Positions 55,163 through 63,617 of a DNA stretch of 64,000 bases are shown here, piece after piece. Positions within the stretch are counted from its first letter, which is position 1. Each line of letters opens with the position of its first letter. The translations under genes and the position numbers were made by a program. The notes under the pieces are model-generated. The model was not told where the DNA came from. It did not search any database and worked only from the letters and a program-made list of their open reading frames with translations. The stretch is taken from positions 167,210 through 231,209 of the forward strand of contig JACPVS010000014.1 in NCBI GenBank assembly GCA_016197365.1, in the 5' to 3' direction. This DNA is from Mycolicibacterium cosmeticum. GTDB taxonomy: Bacteria > Actinomycetota > Actinomycetes > Mycobacteriales > Mycobacteriaceae.

Positions 55163-55310
55163 GGCGTGAACCACCTCTTCCTCGATTGAGAGCGACCGTG
55201 CCGATTGGTCAAGGCACGTTGCCCGCGAGCAGGGATACCCGCCGGCGGCACTTCCAAACGCGACCTGAGTCACAGCCGGCGGTGGCGGCTGCCGATAGGG
55301 TTCGTTGTCC

Positions 55311-56183
55311 ATGGGGAGATTACTGACTGTTCTGCTCAGCTGCCTGTCCGTGATGTTCGCGCTGACCGCACCCTCCGCCTCCGCCGACGTGGCGATACCC
55401 GCCGGTGCCGTGCCGGCGCCCGAGGGACCTGCCGAGGCGTGGGTGGTCGCGGACATCGACAGCGGCGAAGTGCTGGCCGCACGGAACGAATACGGCCGCT
55501 ACGCACCCGCGAGCACCATCAAGGTGCTGCTGGCACTGACCGTGCTCGACGAGCTACCGCTGGACGCCACCGTCGTCGCCAACGTGCCCGACACGGTGGT
55601 CGAATGCAACTGCGCCGGCGTGGCGCCGGGTCAGACCTACACCACCCGCCAACTGCTGGAGGGCCTGCTGCTGGTGTCGGGCAATGACGCCGCCAACACG
55701 CTGGCCACCATGCTCGGTGGCCGCGACACCGCGATTGCCAAGATGACCGCCAAGGCGGCTTCCGTCGGTGCCACCGCCACCACCGCGGGCAGCCCGTCCG
55801 GGCTCGACGGCCCCGGCATCGATGTGTGGACCACCCCGCACGACCTGGCAGTGATCTTCCGCGCCGCCCTGGCCCACCCGGTGTTCGCCGAGATCACCGC
55901 GCAGCCCACCGCGCTGTTCCCGAGCAAGACCGGTGAGCGGGTGCTGGTCAACCAGGACGAGATGCTGGCCCGCTATCCCGGCATGCTCGGCGGTAAGACC
56001 GGATTCACCGATCTGGCCCGCAAGACGTTCGTCGGGGCGGCCCAGCGGGACGGCAGGCGCCTGGTGGTGGTGCTGATGCACGGGCTGATCAAGGAGGGCG
56101 GACCGACCTACTGGGATCAGGTATCTGCCCTGCTGGACTGGGGATTTGCGCAAGGACGCGGCGCGTCCGTCGGTGCGTTGTGA
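55311..56183 (+). CDS. D-alanyl-D-alanine carboxypeptidase, DacB2-like (copy 1)
   Basis: The 290-residue penicillin-binding protein has a signal peptide (about 26 residues, ending near SASADV). The S11 catalytic motifs are Ser68-x-x-Lys71 (PASTIKVLL), Ser-Gly-Asn in LLVSGNDAAN and Lys-Thr-Gly in MLGGKTGFTD. It trims the terminal D-Ala of peptidoglycan stem peptides. It is followed by a close paralogue at 56259 in tandem, matching the Rv2911 (dacB2) position. ATG 55311 is preferred to TTG 55305. Confidence 0.93.
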   Translation: MGRLLTVLLSCLSVMFALTAPSASADVAIPAGAVPAPEGPAEAWVVADIDSGEVLAARNEYGRYAPASTIKVLLALTVLDELPLDATVVANVPDTVVECNCAGVAPGQTYTTRQLLEGLLLVSGNDAANTLATMLGGRDTAIAKMTAKAASVGATATTAGSPSGLDGPGIDVWTTPHDLAVIFRAALAHPVFAEITAQPTALFPSKTGERVLVNQDEMLARYPGMLGGKTGFTDLARKTFVGAAQRDGRRLVVVLMHGLIKEGGPTYWDQVSALLDWGFAQGRGASVGAL

Positions 56184-56258
56184 CGATGCCCGTCGGCTGA
56201 TGCCGAACGGCAACCTGATCGCGCGCTGACCGAGTCCTGTGCGCCGTAATCTCGGCGC

Positions 56259-57092
56259 GTGCGAAGACTGTTGACGGCGACCCTGCTCACCGTGGCGACG
56301 GCGTTGACCGCAGGAGTCGCCTCCCCTTTTTCGGTAGCCCAGCCGGGTGCCGAGCTTGCCGGCGTGCAGGCGTTCGCGGACGGCCCGGCCAAGGCCTGGC
56401 TGCTGGCCGACCTCGATACGGGCGCCGTGCTGGCCTCCAAAGATCCCTATGGCAGCTATGCCCCGGCCAGCACCATCAAGGTGCTGCTGGCCACCGTCGT
56501 GCTGGACCGGCTGCGCCCGGACAACTTCGCCCGCGCCAACGCCTCCCACACCAAGGTCGAATGCTCGTGTGCGGGACTGAAGGCCGGGCAGGCCTACACC
56601 ACCCGCCAACTGCTGGAGGCCCTGCTGATGGTGTCCGGCAATGACGCCGCGAACATGCTGGCCGACATGCTCGGCGGGCAACGGGTGGCGGTGGCGAGGA
56701 TGAACGCCAAGGCCCAGCAGTTGGGCGCCCGGCACACCAAGGCGTCGTCCCCGTCGGGCCTGGACGGCCCGGGCTGGGAGACGGTGACCACGCCGCATGA
56801 CCTTGCGCTGATCTTCCGCGCCGCGCTGGCATACCCGCTGATCGCGCAGATCATGACGCAGCCGTCGGCGGAATTCCCGGGCCGCACACTCACGAACCAG
56901 AATGAGCTGCTGAGCCGCTATCCGGGTGACCTCGGCGGCAAGACCGGCTACACGAATCTGGCCCAGCACACCTACGTCGGTGCCGCTCAGCGGGGTAATC
57001 GCCGGCTGGTGGTGGTTCAGATGTACGGCAACGGCGACCTCTACGGCCAGGCGGTCAGCCTGCTCGACTGGGGCTTCAGCCGCTCCGCGTAG
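56259..57092 (+). CDS. D-alanyl-D-alanine carboxypeptidase, DacB2-like (copy 2)
   Basis: The 277-residue paralogue has the same layout as copy 1: a signal peptide, PASTIKVLLATVVLD, LLMVSGNDAANMLADMLGG and DLGGKTGYTN. Long identical stretches between the two (for example AYTTRQLLE / TYTTRQLLE, SPSGLDGPG, TPHDLA-IFRAALA) show a tandem duplication. A GTG start is used. The gap between the copies is 75 bases, so co-transcription is likely. Confidence 0.93.
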   Translation: MRRLLTATLLTVATALTAGVASPFSVAQPGAELAGVQAFADGPAKAWLLADLDTGAVLASKDPYGSYAPASTIKVLLATVVLDRLRPDNFARANASHTKVECSCAGLKAGQAYTTRQLLEALLMVSGNDAANMLADMLGGQRVAVARMNAKAQQLGARHTKASSPSGLDGPGWETVTTPHDLALIFRAALAYPLIAQIMTQPSAEFPGRTLTNQNELLSRYPGDLGGKTGYTNLAQHTYVGAAQRGNRRLVVVQMYGNGDLYGQAVSLLDWGFSRSA

Positions 57093-57122
57093 GGAGGCCC
57101 CCGCGCGACACCGCCCGTGAAG

Positions 57123-57136
57123 TAAGGTGACCCTAA
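57123..57136. promoter_or_regulatory. Possible iron-box-like element before the diflavin reductase
   Basis: TAAGGTGACCCTAA, 31 bases upstream of GTG 57168, resembles the core of mycobacterial IdeR boxes (TAAGGT...CCTAA type). The dyad is imperfect. Confidence 0.3.
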
Positions 57137-57167
57137 TTTTGCGCACGCACAATTGAGGGGAGCCGAT

Positions 57168-58700
57168 GTGAGCGGCCAACAGGAGTCATCGCTGATCGTC
57201 GCCTTCGGTACGGATATGGGCAACTCCGAGGACGCCGCGATGACGTTCGCCGAGTCGGTCGCCGCCATCGGCATCCAGGCCGAGGCGATCGAGCTGAACC
57301 AGGTCGAACTCTCGGAGTTGCAGAGCGCCACGCACTTCGTCGCCGTCGTCTCGACCTTCGGCGAGGGCGAGTTCCCCGACACCGCCACCATCTTCTGGGA
57401 GGCACTGGAGGCCAGCTCCGAGCGGCTGGAGAATCTGAGTTTCTCGATCCTGGCACTGGGCGACAGCTCTTACGAATTGTTCTGTAACGCAGGCAGACTG
57501 CTCGACGAGAAGCTCGAAGCGCTGGGCGCGACCCGCATGGTCGACCGGGTGGACGTCGACGGCTTCTACGAGCAGCCGGCCAAGGCGTGGACCGCGGACG
57601 TGGTCAAGATGATGACCGCCGAGCACGGCGACGCCGCACCGGTCGAAACCGTCGCCGCTGCGGTCGCCCCCCGGGAGCGCCACGAGGTGTTCGAGGCCGC
57701 GCTGGCGGTGAACCGGTTGCTCACCGCTGCCGATTCCGACAAAGAGGTGCGCCACTACGAGGTGGACCTCACCGGGTCGGGCATCTCCTACCAGGCGGGT
57801 GACTCGCTGGCTGTGCACGCCAGCAATGACCCCGTCCTGGTCGCCCTGATCCTGGCCGAACTCGGCGTCGGCCCCGACCACGTGGTGCCCGACCATGACG
57901 AGCCGCTCGGGGTGCTCCTGGCCGAACAGCTGGAGATCCGCATTCCGTCGCGGGCCCTGCAGGACCTGGCCGGTCCCGCGGCCTACGGCGAGGACGTCCT
58001 GGACCTCATCCGGCGCGCCGGACTCACGACCGATGACGTCCTGGACACCCTGCGGCCGTTGGCTTTCCGCGACTACTCGATCGCCTCGAGCCCCGTGGCC
58101 CATCCCGGGCGCATCCACCTGACGGTCGCATCGGTGCGCTACCCGGGCGCCGACCGCGAGCACAACGGTCTCGCGTCGACGTTCCTGGCCGACCGCACCG
58201 AGCACGTGCGGGTACACCTGCGCCCCAACCACAACTTCCGGCTGCCCGGCCCCGACGTGCCGATCATCATGATCGGTCCCGGCACCGGCATCGCCCCGTT
58301 CCGCGCCTTCCTGCAGGAGCGCCAGGCCACCGGGGCGACCGGTCGGTCGTGGTTGTTCTTCGGCGACCGCCATCGGGCCACCGATTACCTGTACGGCGAG
58401 GAGCTGGAAGGCTTCCTCGCGTCGGGTGCGCTGACCCGGCTGGACCTGGCGTTCTCCCGTGACCAGGATGCCAAAGTCTATGTGCAGCATCGGATGTCGG
58501 AGAACGCCGAGGAGTTCTTCGGCTGGCTGGCCGACGGCGCATACGTATACGTGTGCGGGGACGCCGACCGGATGGCCAAGGACGTCGACGCCATGCTGCA
58601 CGACGTCGTGGCCCGCGGCGGCAGGATGGACGCCACGGCCGCGCACACCTACGTCAACGACCTGATCAAGTCACATCGCTACGTGCGCGACGTGTACTAG
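57168..58700 (+). CDS. Diflavin (CysJ/CPR-type) reductase
   Basis: The 510-residue protein joins an FMN flavodoxin domain (FGTDMGNSEDAAMTFAES, VSTFGEGEFPDTA, LALGDSSYELFCNAGRLLDE) to a ferredoxin-NADP reductase domain. The latter has the FAD motif RDYSIASSP, the NADPH motif GPGTGIAPFRAFLQER and the C-terminal YVCGDADRMAKDV. It carries electrons from NADPH to a haem or sulfite/nitrate reductase partner that is not in the window. The GTG start has GAGGGGAG upstream. Its stop TAG is shared with the convergent amidohydrolase through CTAG. Confidence 0.92.
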   Translation: MSGQQESSLIVAFGTDMGNSEDAAMTFAESVAAIGIQAEAIELNQVELSELQSATHFVAVVSTFGEGEFPDTATIFWEALEASSERLENLSFSILALGDSSYELFCNAGRLLDEKLEALGATRMVDRVDVDGFYEQPAKAWTADVVKMMTAEHGDAAPVETVAAAVAPRERHEVFEAALAVNRLLTAADSDKEVRHYEVDLTGSGISYQAGDSLAVHASNDPVLVALILAELGVGPDHVVPDHDEPLGVLLAEQLEIRIPSRALQDLAGPAAYGEDVLDLIRRAGLTTDDVLDTLRPLAFRDYSIASSPVAHPGRIHLTVASVRYPGADREHNGLASTFLADRTEHVRVHLRPNHNFRLPGPDVPIIMIGPGTGIAPFRAFLQERQATGATGRSWLFFGDRHRATDYLYGEELEGFLASGALTRLDLAFSRDQDAKVYVQHRMSENAEEFFGWLADGAYVYVCGDADRMAKDVDAMLHDVVARGGRMDATAAHTYVNDLIKSHRYVRDVY

Positions 58701-59752
58701 TAGACCCGGCCGCGCAGAATCACCAGGTCGGGGTGTCCCACCCCGACCTCGCGGGGATCATCGGCGAAACACAGCAGGTCCGCGGACGCGCCGTGCTCCA
58801 GCGCGGGCCTGCCCAGCCAGGCACGCGCATCCCAGCATGCCGCACCCAGCGCGTCGGTGGCGCTGAGCCCGACGGTCTGCAGCGCCGCGATCTCGTCGCC
58901 GATCCGGCCGTGCGCGATCATCCCGCCGGCGTCGGTGCCCGCGAAGATCGGGACGCCGGCCTCGTGGGCGGCACCGACCCGTCGGTGACACGAGGCGTAC
59001 AGCTCACGCATGTGCGTGGCGTAGGCCGGGTATTTGCCTGCGGCGTCGGCGATTCCGGGGAAGTTCTCGATGTTGATCAGGGTGGGCACCAGCGCCGTGC
59101 CGTGTTCCAGCATCAGGTCGATGACATCCTCGGTGATGCCGGTGCCGTGCTCGATGCAATCGATGCCCGCGGTGATCAGGCCGGGCAGCGCGTTCTCGCC
59201 GAAGACGTGGGCGGTGACGCGGGCGCCGTTGGCATGGGCGGCGTCGATGGCCGCCTTGAGGATGTCGTCGGACCACAGCGGCGCCAAGTCGCCGATCTCC
59301 CGGTCGATCCAGTCGCCGACGAGTTTCACCCAGCCGTCGCCCCAGCGTGCCTGCTCGGCTACCGCCGCGGGCAGTTGTGATTCGTCCTCGATGTCGATGG
59401 GCAGTCCCGGCATATAGCGCTTGGGCCGGGCCAGGTGCCGGCCGGCGCGGATGATGCGCGGCAGATCGTCCCGGTCGTCGAAGCCGCGGGTGTCCACCGG
59501 GGAACCGGCATCGCGCAGCAGCAGCGCTCCCGCCCCGCGCTCGGCCTCGGCCTGCTCGACGGCCTCGTCGAACGTGGTGGGCCCACCGGGCTTGAGCCCG
59601 ACGTGGCAGTGCGCGTCCACCAGGCCCGGGATGATCCAGCCTCCGTCAAAGACGGTGGGGGCGTTGGCAATCGGCTCCGCCGACAGCACGCCGTGGTGAA
59701 TCCACCACTGCACTTCCTCGCCGCCGGGAAGCCCTCGACCGCGAACGTGCAC
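58697..59752 (-). CDS. Metal-dependent amidohydrolase (Rv2915c-like)
   Basis: The 351-residue protein has the amidohydrolase metal motif DAHCHVG, a lysine/tryptophan strand WVKLVGDW, later histidines (VTAHVFGENAL, IEHGTGI) and the terminal aspartate in FAGTDAGGM. The substrate is unknown; imidazolonepropionase- and prolidase-like enzymes are relatives. It starts with GTG directly after ffh (5-base gap), so the two are likely co-transcribed, as in M. tuberculosis. Confidence 0.88.
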   Translation of the reverse strand: MHVRGRGLPGGEEVQWWIHHGVLSAEPIANAPTVFDGGWIIPGLVDAHCHVGLKPGGPTTFDEAVEQAEAERGAGALLLRDAGSPVDTRGFDDRDDLPRIIRAGRHLARPKRYMPGLPIDIEDESQLPAAVAEQARWGDGWVKLVGDWIDREIGDLAPLWSDDILKAAIDAAHANGARVTAHVFGENALPGLITAGIDCIEHGTGITEDVIDLMLEHGTALVPTLINIENFPGIADAAGKYPAYATHMRELYASCHRRVGAAHEAGVPIFAGTDAGGMIAHGRIGDEIAALQTVGLSATDALGAACWDARAWLGRPALEHGASADLLCFADDPREVGVGHPDLVILRGRVY

Positions 59753-59757
59753 CGGGG

Positions 59758-61335
59758 CTACTTCTGGCCCGGGAACTTCAGCTTGGAAAGGTCGAAATCG
59801 GCCAGGCCGGGCGGCAACTCATCAAGACCCTTGGGCATGTTGGACAGATCCGGGAAGCCCGCGGGCAGCGCTCCCGGCGCCCCGAACGGATTCTTCGGCG
59901 GGGTGGGGCCGTTACCGCGGCCCTTGTTCTTGCCCTTACCGGCCTGCTTGTTCTTGCCCTTGGCCGCCTTACGGGCAGTATTCTTGCGGGCGAACGGCAT
60001 TCCCATCTGGCCGGCCATCTGCGACATCATCTTGCGGGCGTCGAAGAACCGGTCGACGAGCTGGTTGACCTCGGCGACGCTGACACCCGAACCGTTGGCG
60101 ATCCGCAGGCGGCGCGACGCGTTGATGATCTTCGGGTCGGACCGTTCGCCGGGAGTCATACCGCGGATGATGGCCTGCACCCGGTCCAGCTGGCTGTCGT
60201 CGACGGCGGCGAGCGCGTCCTTCATCTGGCCCGCACCGGGCAGCATGCCCAGCAGGTTGCCGATGGGGCCCATCTTGCGGATGGCCAGCATCTGCTCGAG
60301 GAAGTCCTCCAGCGTCAGCTCCCCCGTGCTGATCTTGGCGGCGGCCTCTTCGGCCTTCTGCTGATCGAAGACCTGCTCGGCCTGCTCGATGAGGGTGAGC
60401 ACATCGCCCATGCCCAGGATGCGGCTGGCCATCCGGTCCGGGTGGAAGACGTCGAAGTCTTCGAGCTTCTCACCGGCGGAGGCGAAGAGGATGGGCACAC
60501 CGGTGATCTCGCGGACCGAGAGCGCCGCGCCACCGCGGGCATCACCGTCGAGCTTGGTCAGCACCACACCGGTGAAACCGACGCCGGCGCCGAAGGCCTC
60601 GGCGGTGGTGACGGCGTCCTGACCGATCATCGCGTCCAGGACGAACAGCGTCTCGTCGGGCTGCACGGCATCACGGATGGCCGCGGCCTGGGCCATCAGC
60701 TGCTCGTCGATGCCGAGGCGGCCGGCGGTGTCGACGATGACGACGTCGAAATGTTTGGCCCTGGCCTCGGCCAGGCCCGCGGCGGCCACCGAGACCGGGT
60801 CGCCGGTGGCCATCATGTCGATGCTGACCCCGTCCGGTGACACACCCGGGTGCGGCGCGAACACCGAGACACCCGCGCGTTCACCGACGATCTGCAGCTG
60901 GTGCACCGCACCGGGGCGCTGCAGGTCGCAGGCCACCAGCAGCGGGGTGTGGCCCTTGGCCTTCAGCCACTTGGCGAGCTTGCCCGCCAGCGTGGTCTTA
61001 CCGGAGCCCTGCAGACCGGCCAGCATGATGACGGTGGGCGGGGTCTTGGCGAACGCGATCTGGCGGGTCTCGCCGCCGAGGATGCCGACGAGCTCGTCGT
61101 TGACGATCTTGACGACCTGCTGGGCCGGGTTCAGCGCGCCGGAGACCTCCGCGCCCTTCGCACGATCCTTGATGCGGCCGACGAATGCGCGCACCACGGG
61201 CAGCGACACGTCGGCTTCGAGCAGGGCCAGGCGGATCTCGCGCGCGGTCGCGTCGATGTCGGCGTCGGTCAGCCGACCCCGGGCGCGCAGGCCAGCCAGT
61301 GCACCGGTCAACCGGTCAGACAGCGATTCAAACAC
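59758..61335 (-). CDS. ffh: Signal recognition particle protein Ffh
   Basis: The 525-residue SRP GTPase has the N domain, G-domain motifs GLQGSGKTTLAGKLA, DTAGRLGIDEQLM, TKLDGDARGGAAL and GEKLEDFDVFHP. A methionine-rich M domain binds signal sequences and 4.5S RNA. The Gly/Lys/Asn-rich C terminus is long, as in actinobacteria. GTG start. It targets nascent membrane proteins to FtsY and the Sec translocon. Confidence 0.99.
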   Translation of the reverse strand: MFESLSDRLTGALAGLRARGRLTDADIDATAREIRLALLEADVSLPVVRAFVGRIKDRAKGAEVSGALNPAQQVVKIVNDELVGILGGETRQIAFAKTPPTVIMLAGLQGSGKTTLAGKLAKWLKAKGHTPLLVACDLQRPGAVHQLQIVGERAGVSVFAPHPGVSPDGVSIDMMATGDPVSVAAAGLAEARAKHFDVVIVDTAGRLGIDEQLMAQAAAIRDAVQPDETLFVLDAMIGQDAVTTAEAFGAGVGFTGVVLTKLDGDARGGAALSVREITGVPILFASAGEKLEDFDVFHPDRMASRILGMGDVLTLIEQAEQVFDQQKAEEAAAKISTGELTLEDFLEQMLAIRKMGPIGNLLGMLPGAGQMKDALAAVDDSQLDRVQAIIRGMTPGERSDPKIINASRRLRIANGSGVSVAEVNQLVDRFFDARKMMSQMAGQMGMPFARKNTARKAAKGKNKQAGKGKNKGRGNGPTPPKNPFGAPGALPAGFPDLSNMPKGLDELPPGLADFDLSKLKFPGQK

Positions 61336-61390
61336 CTGGTAAGCCTAACGGTCGCGGTGAACTCTGGTCTCAGGCGAGTCACCGGCGCTA

Positions 61391-61414
61391 ATCTGTCAAC
61401 GCATATTGACAGAT
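61391..61414. promoter_or_regulatory. Perfect palindrome before the second molybdopterin oxidoreductase
   Basis: ATCTGTCAA (61391–61399) and TTGACAGAT (61406–61414) are perfect 9-base arms around 6 bases, 15 bases before ATG 61430. The right arm contains a TTGACA that could also serve as a -35 box, although it is too near the start codon for normal spacing. A TetR-type operator is likely. No regulator gene is adjacent within the window. Confidence 0.6.
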
Positions 61415-61429
61415 ATCGCCGGAGGGCCC

Positions 61430-63616
61430 ATGACCGCGATCGACGTACCCCTGCCCGAGATCCGCCCCGCCGCCGACGACGCCGTGAGCACCACGCATAT
61501 CAGCCAGTGCACCCTGTGCGAGGCCCACTGCGGAATTCACGTGACGGTCACCGACGGCAAGGTCAGCCGCATCGAGGGAAATCCCGACGATGTGTTCTCC
61601 AAGGGCTACATCTGCCCGAAGGCCACCGCGATGGGCGGCCTGCATCACGATCCGGATCGCCTGCGCACCCCGATGCGGCGGGTCGGTGACCGATTCGAAC
61701 CGGTGAGCTGGGATGCGGCGTTCGCCGAGATCGGCGCGCGGCTGCGCCGCGTCCGCAAGGAGCACGGCGTCCGGGCGCTGGGCATGTATCTCGGCAATCC
61801 GGCCGCGCACAGTTCGGGAGCGGTCTACGGACTCATATTGCGGATGGCGCTGCTGACACCGAACTTCTTCACGGCGTCGTCGATCGACCAGATGCCACAC
61901 GAATACGCGGCCTGGCGGGTGTTCGGCTCCAACATGCTGGTCCCGATCACCGACATCGACCGGACCCAGCGGCTGGTGATCGTCGGCGCCAACCCGGCCG
62001 TGTCCAATGGCTCGCTGTCGATCATGCCGGGGGCCAAACGCCGCATCAAAGCGGTCCGCGACCGCGGCGGCAAGGTCGTCGTGATCGACCCGCGCCGCAC
62101 CGAGACCGCCCGACTGGCCGATCAGCACGTCTCGGTGCGCCCGGGTGGGGATCTGTACCTGCTGCTGGGCATCCTGCATGTGCTGGTGGACGAGAACCTC
62201 TGCGATGTACGCGCCATCGACACGCAGGCGTCGGGCTGGGCGGAGCTCAAGGACCTGGTGCGCGACGCCACGCCGGACGCCGTCGCCGAACGGGCCGGTG
62301 TGGACGCCGAGACCATCCGGACATTGGCACGCGAGCATGCCGCGGCGGAGTCGGCGGCGATCTACGCCCGGATCGGCATCTGCCAGCAGGAGACCGGCAC
62401 GCTGGTCAGCTGGCTGGTCATGGTGATCAACGCGGTGACCGGGAATCTGGACCGGGCCGGCGGGACGATGTTCTCGACGCCGATCGTCGACGTTCCCCGG
62501 GCCGCGCGGTATGTCCCCGTCGGGCACGCGGCGTGGTCGGACCGCTCGGGGCGCTACCAGTCCTTCCGCTCCGAACTTCCCGCCGTCGCGATGGCCGATG
62601 AGATGCTCACCGCCGGTGAGGGCCAGATCCGGGCGATGATCACCTACGCCGGCAATCCGGTGTCGTCGATCCCGCAGCGGGGCCGCCTGGACGAGGCACT
62701 GTCCGGGCTGGATCTGTATGTGGCGGTGGACATGTATGTCACCGAGACCACGCGGCACGCGGACTTCATCCTGCCTCCGGTGTCGCCGCTGGAGCGCGAG
62801 GACGTCGGCCTGCTCACCACGATCTTCAGCGTGCGCAACAACATCCGGTTCCAGCACCGGTCCTTCGACCCGCCCGCCGGCGGCAAGGAGGACTGGGAGA
62901 TCCTCAGCAGGCTGACCATGGAGTTGCTGCCCGCACCACTGCGTCAGGTCCTCGCCCCCGTGCGTACCCGGTTGATCGACTTCGCCAATCCGCTGCGGAT
63001 GGCCGGCCTGGCCGTGACGACGGGACCCTGGGGCCGACTCCGCAAGGGCCGCAAGGGAATCACGATGCGCGGGTTGCGGGCCAGCGCCGGCGGTCTGGAT
63101 CTGGGTGCCCTACAGCCACGGCTGCCCAAGGTCATCGCCACCCGCGACCGCAAGGTCGCGCTGGCGCCCGCCGAATTCGTGGCGGCCGCCACCGGATACC
63201 TGCGCACGCCGGCCGACGGCGCGGGGCGCACCTACGATCTGCAACTCATCGGGCGTCGCCAACTGCGCAGCAACAACTCGTGGTTGCACAACGTGCCGAC
63301 CATGACCGGCGGCAACAACAAGTGCACCGTGCTGATGCACCCCGACGACGCCCTGGCCCGCGGACTGGCGCAGGGCGAATCCGTGCGGGTCACCTCGGCC
63401 GTCGGGGAAATCGAAGTGCCACTGGACATCAGCGACGACATCCGGCCCGGCACCGTCGCGGTGCCCCACGGCTGGGGCCATCGGGGGACCGGCTGGAGCC
63501 ACGCGAACACTCTGCCCGGCGCGAACGTCAACGCCCTGCACGACCCGCGTCAGGTGGACACTTTCACCGGCACCGCGGCCGTGAACAACACCTGGGTGAC
63601 GGTCACCGGCGCGTGA
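61430..63616 (+). CDS. Molybdopterin-dependent oxidoreductase with N-terminal [4Fe-4S] site (second copy)
   Basis: The 728-residue enzyme has Cys27, Cys30, Cys34 and Cys62 (C-x2-C-x3-C-x27-C), the same spacing as the enzyme at 8847. The molybdopterin motifs are GANPAVSNGSLS and DPRRTETARLADQH, and the cap domain has HGWGHRGTGWSHANTLPGANVNAL. It resembles M. tuberculosis Rv0197-type oxidoreductases of unknown substrate. ATG 61430 has GGAGGG upstream. The palindrome at 61391–61414 probably controls it. No dedicated electron-transfer subunit is adjacent. Confidence 0.9.
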   Translation: MTAIDVPLPEIRPAADDAVSTTHISQCTLCEAHCGIHVTVTDGKVSRIEGNPDDVFSKGYICPKATAMGGLHHDPDRLRTPMRRVGDRFEPVSWDAAFAEIGARLRRVRKEHGVRALGMYLGNPAAHSSGAVYGLILRMALLTPNFFTASSIDQMPHEYAAWRVFGSNMLVPITDIDRTQRLVIVGANPAVSNGSLSIMPGAKRRIKAVRDRGGKVVVIDPRRTETARLADQHVSVRPGGDLYLLLGILHVLVDENLCDVRAIDTQASGWAELKDLVRDATPDAVAERAGVDAETIRTLAREHAAAESAAIYARIGICQQETGTLVSWLVMVINAVTGNLDRAGGTMFSTPIVDVPRAARYVPVGHAAWSDRSGRYQSFRSELPAVAMADEMLTAGEGQIRAMITYAGNPVSSIPQRGRLDEALSGLDLYVAVDMYVTETTRHADFILPPVSPLEREDVGLLTTIFSVRNNIRFQHRSFDPPAGGKEDWEILSRLTMELLPAPLRQVLAPVRTRLIDFANPLRMAGLAVTTGPWGRLRKGRKGITMRGLRASAGGLDLGALQPRLPKVIATRDRKVALAPAEFVAAATGYLRTPADGAGRTYDLQLIGRRQLRSNNSWLHNVPTMTGGNNKCTVLMHPDDALARGLAQGESVRVTSAVGEIEVPLDISDDIRPGTVAVPHGWGHRGTGWSHANTLPGANVNALHDPRQVDTFTGTAAVNNTWVTVTGA

Positions 63617-63617
63617 T

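Noticed and set aside
61388..62857. 489-residue minus-strand open frame over the second molybdopterin oxidoreductase
   Set aside because: It is antisense to a complete molybdopterin enzyme with intact cysteine motifs, and its composition is that of a shadow frame.
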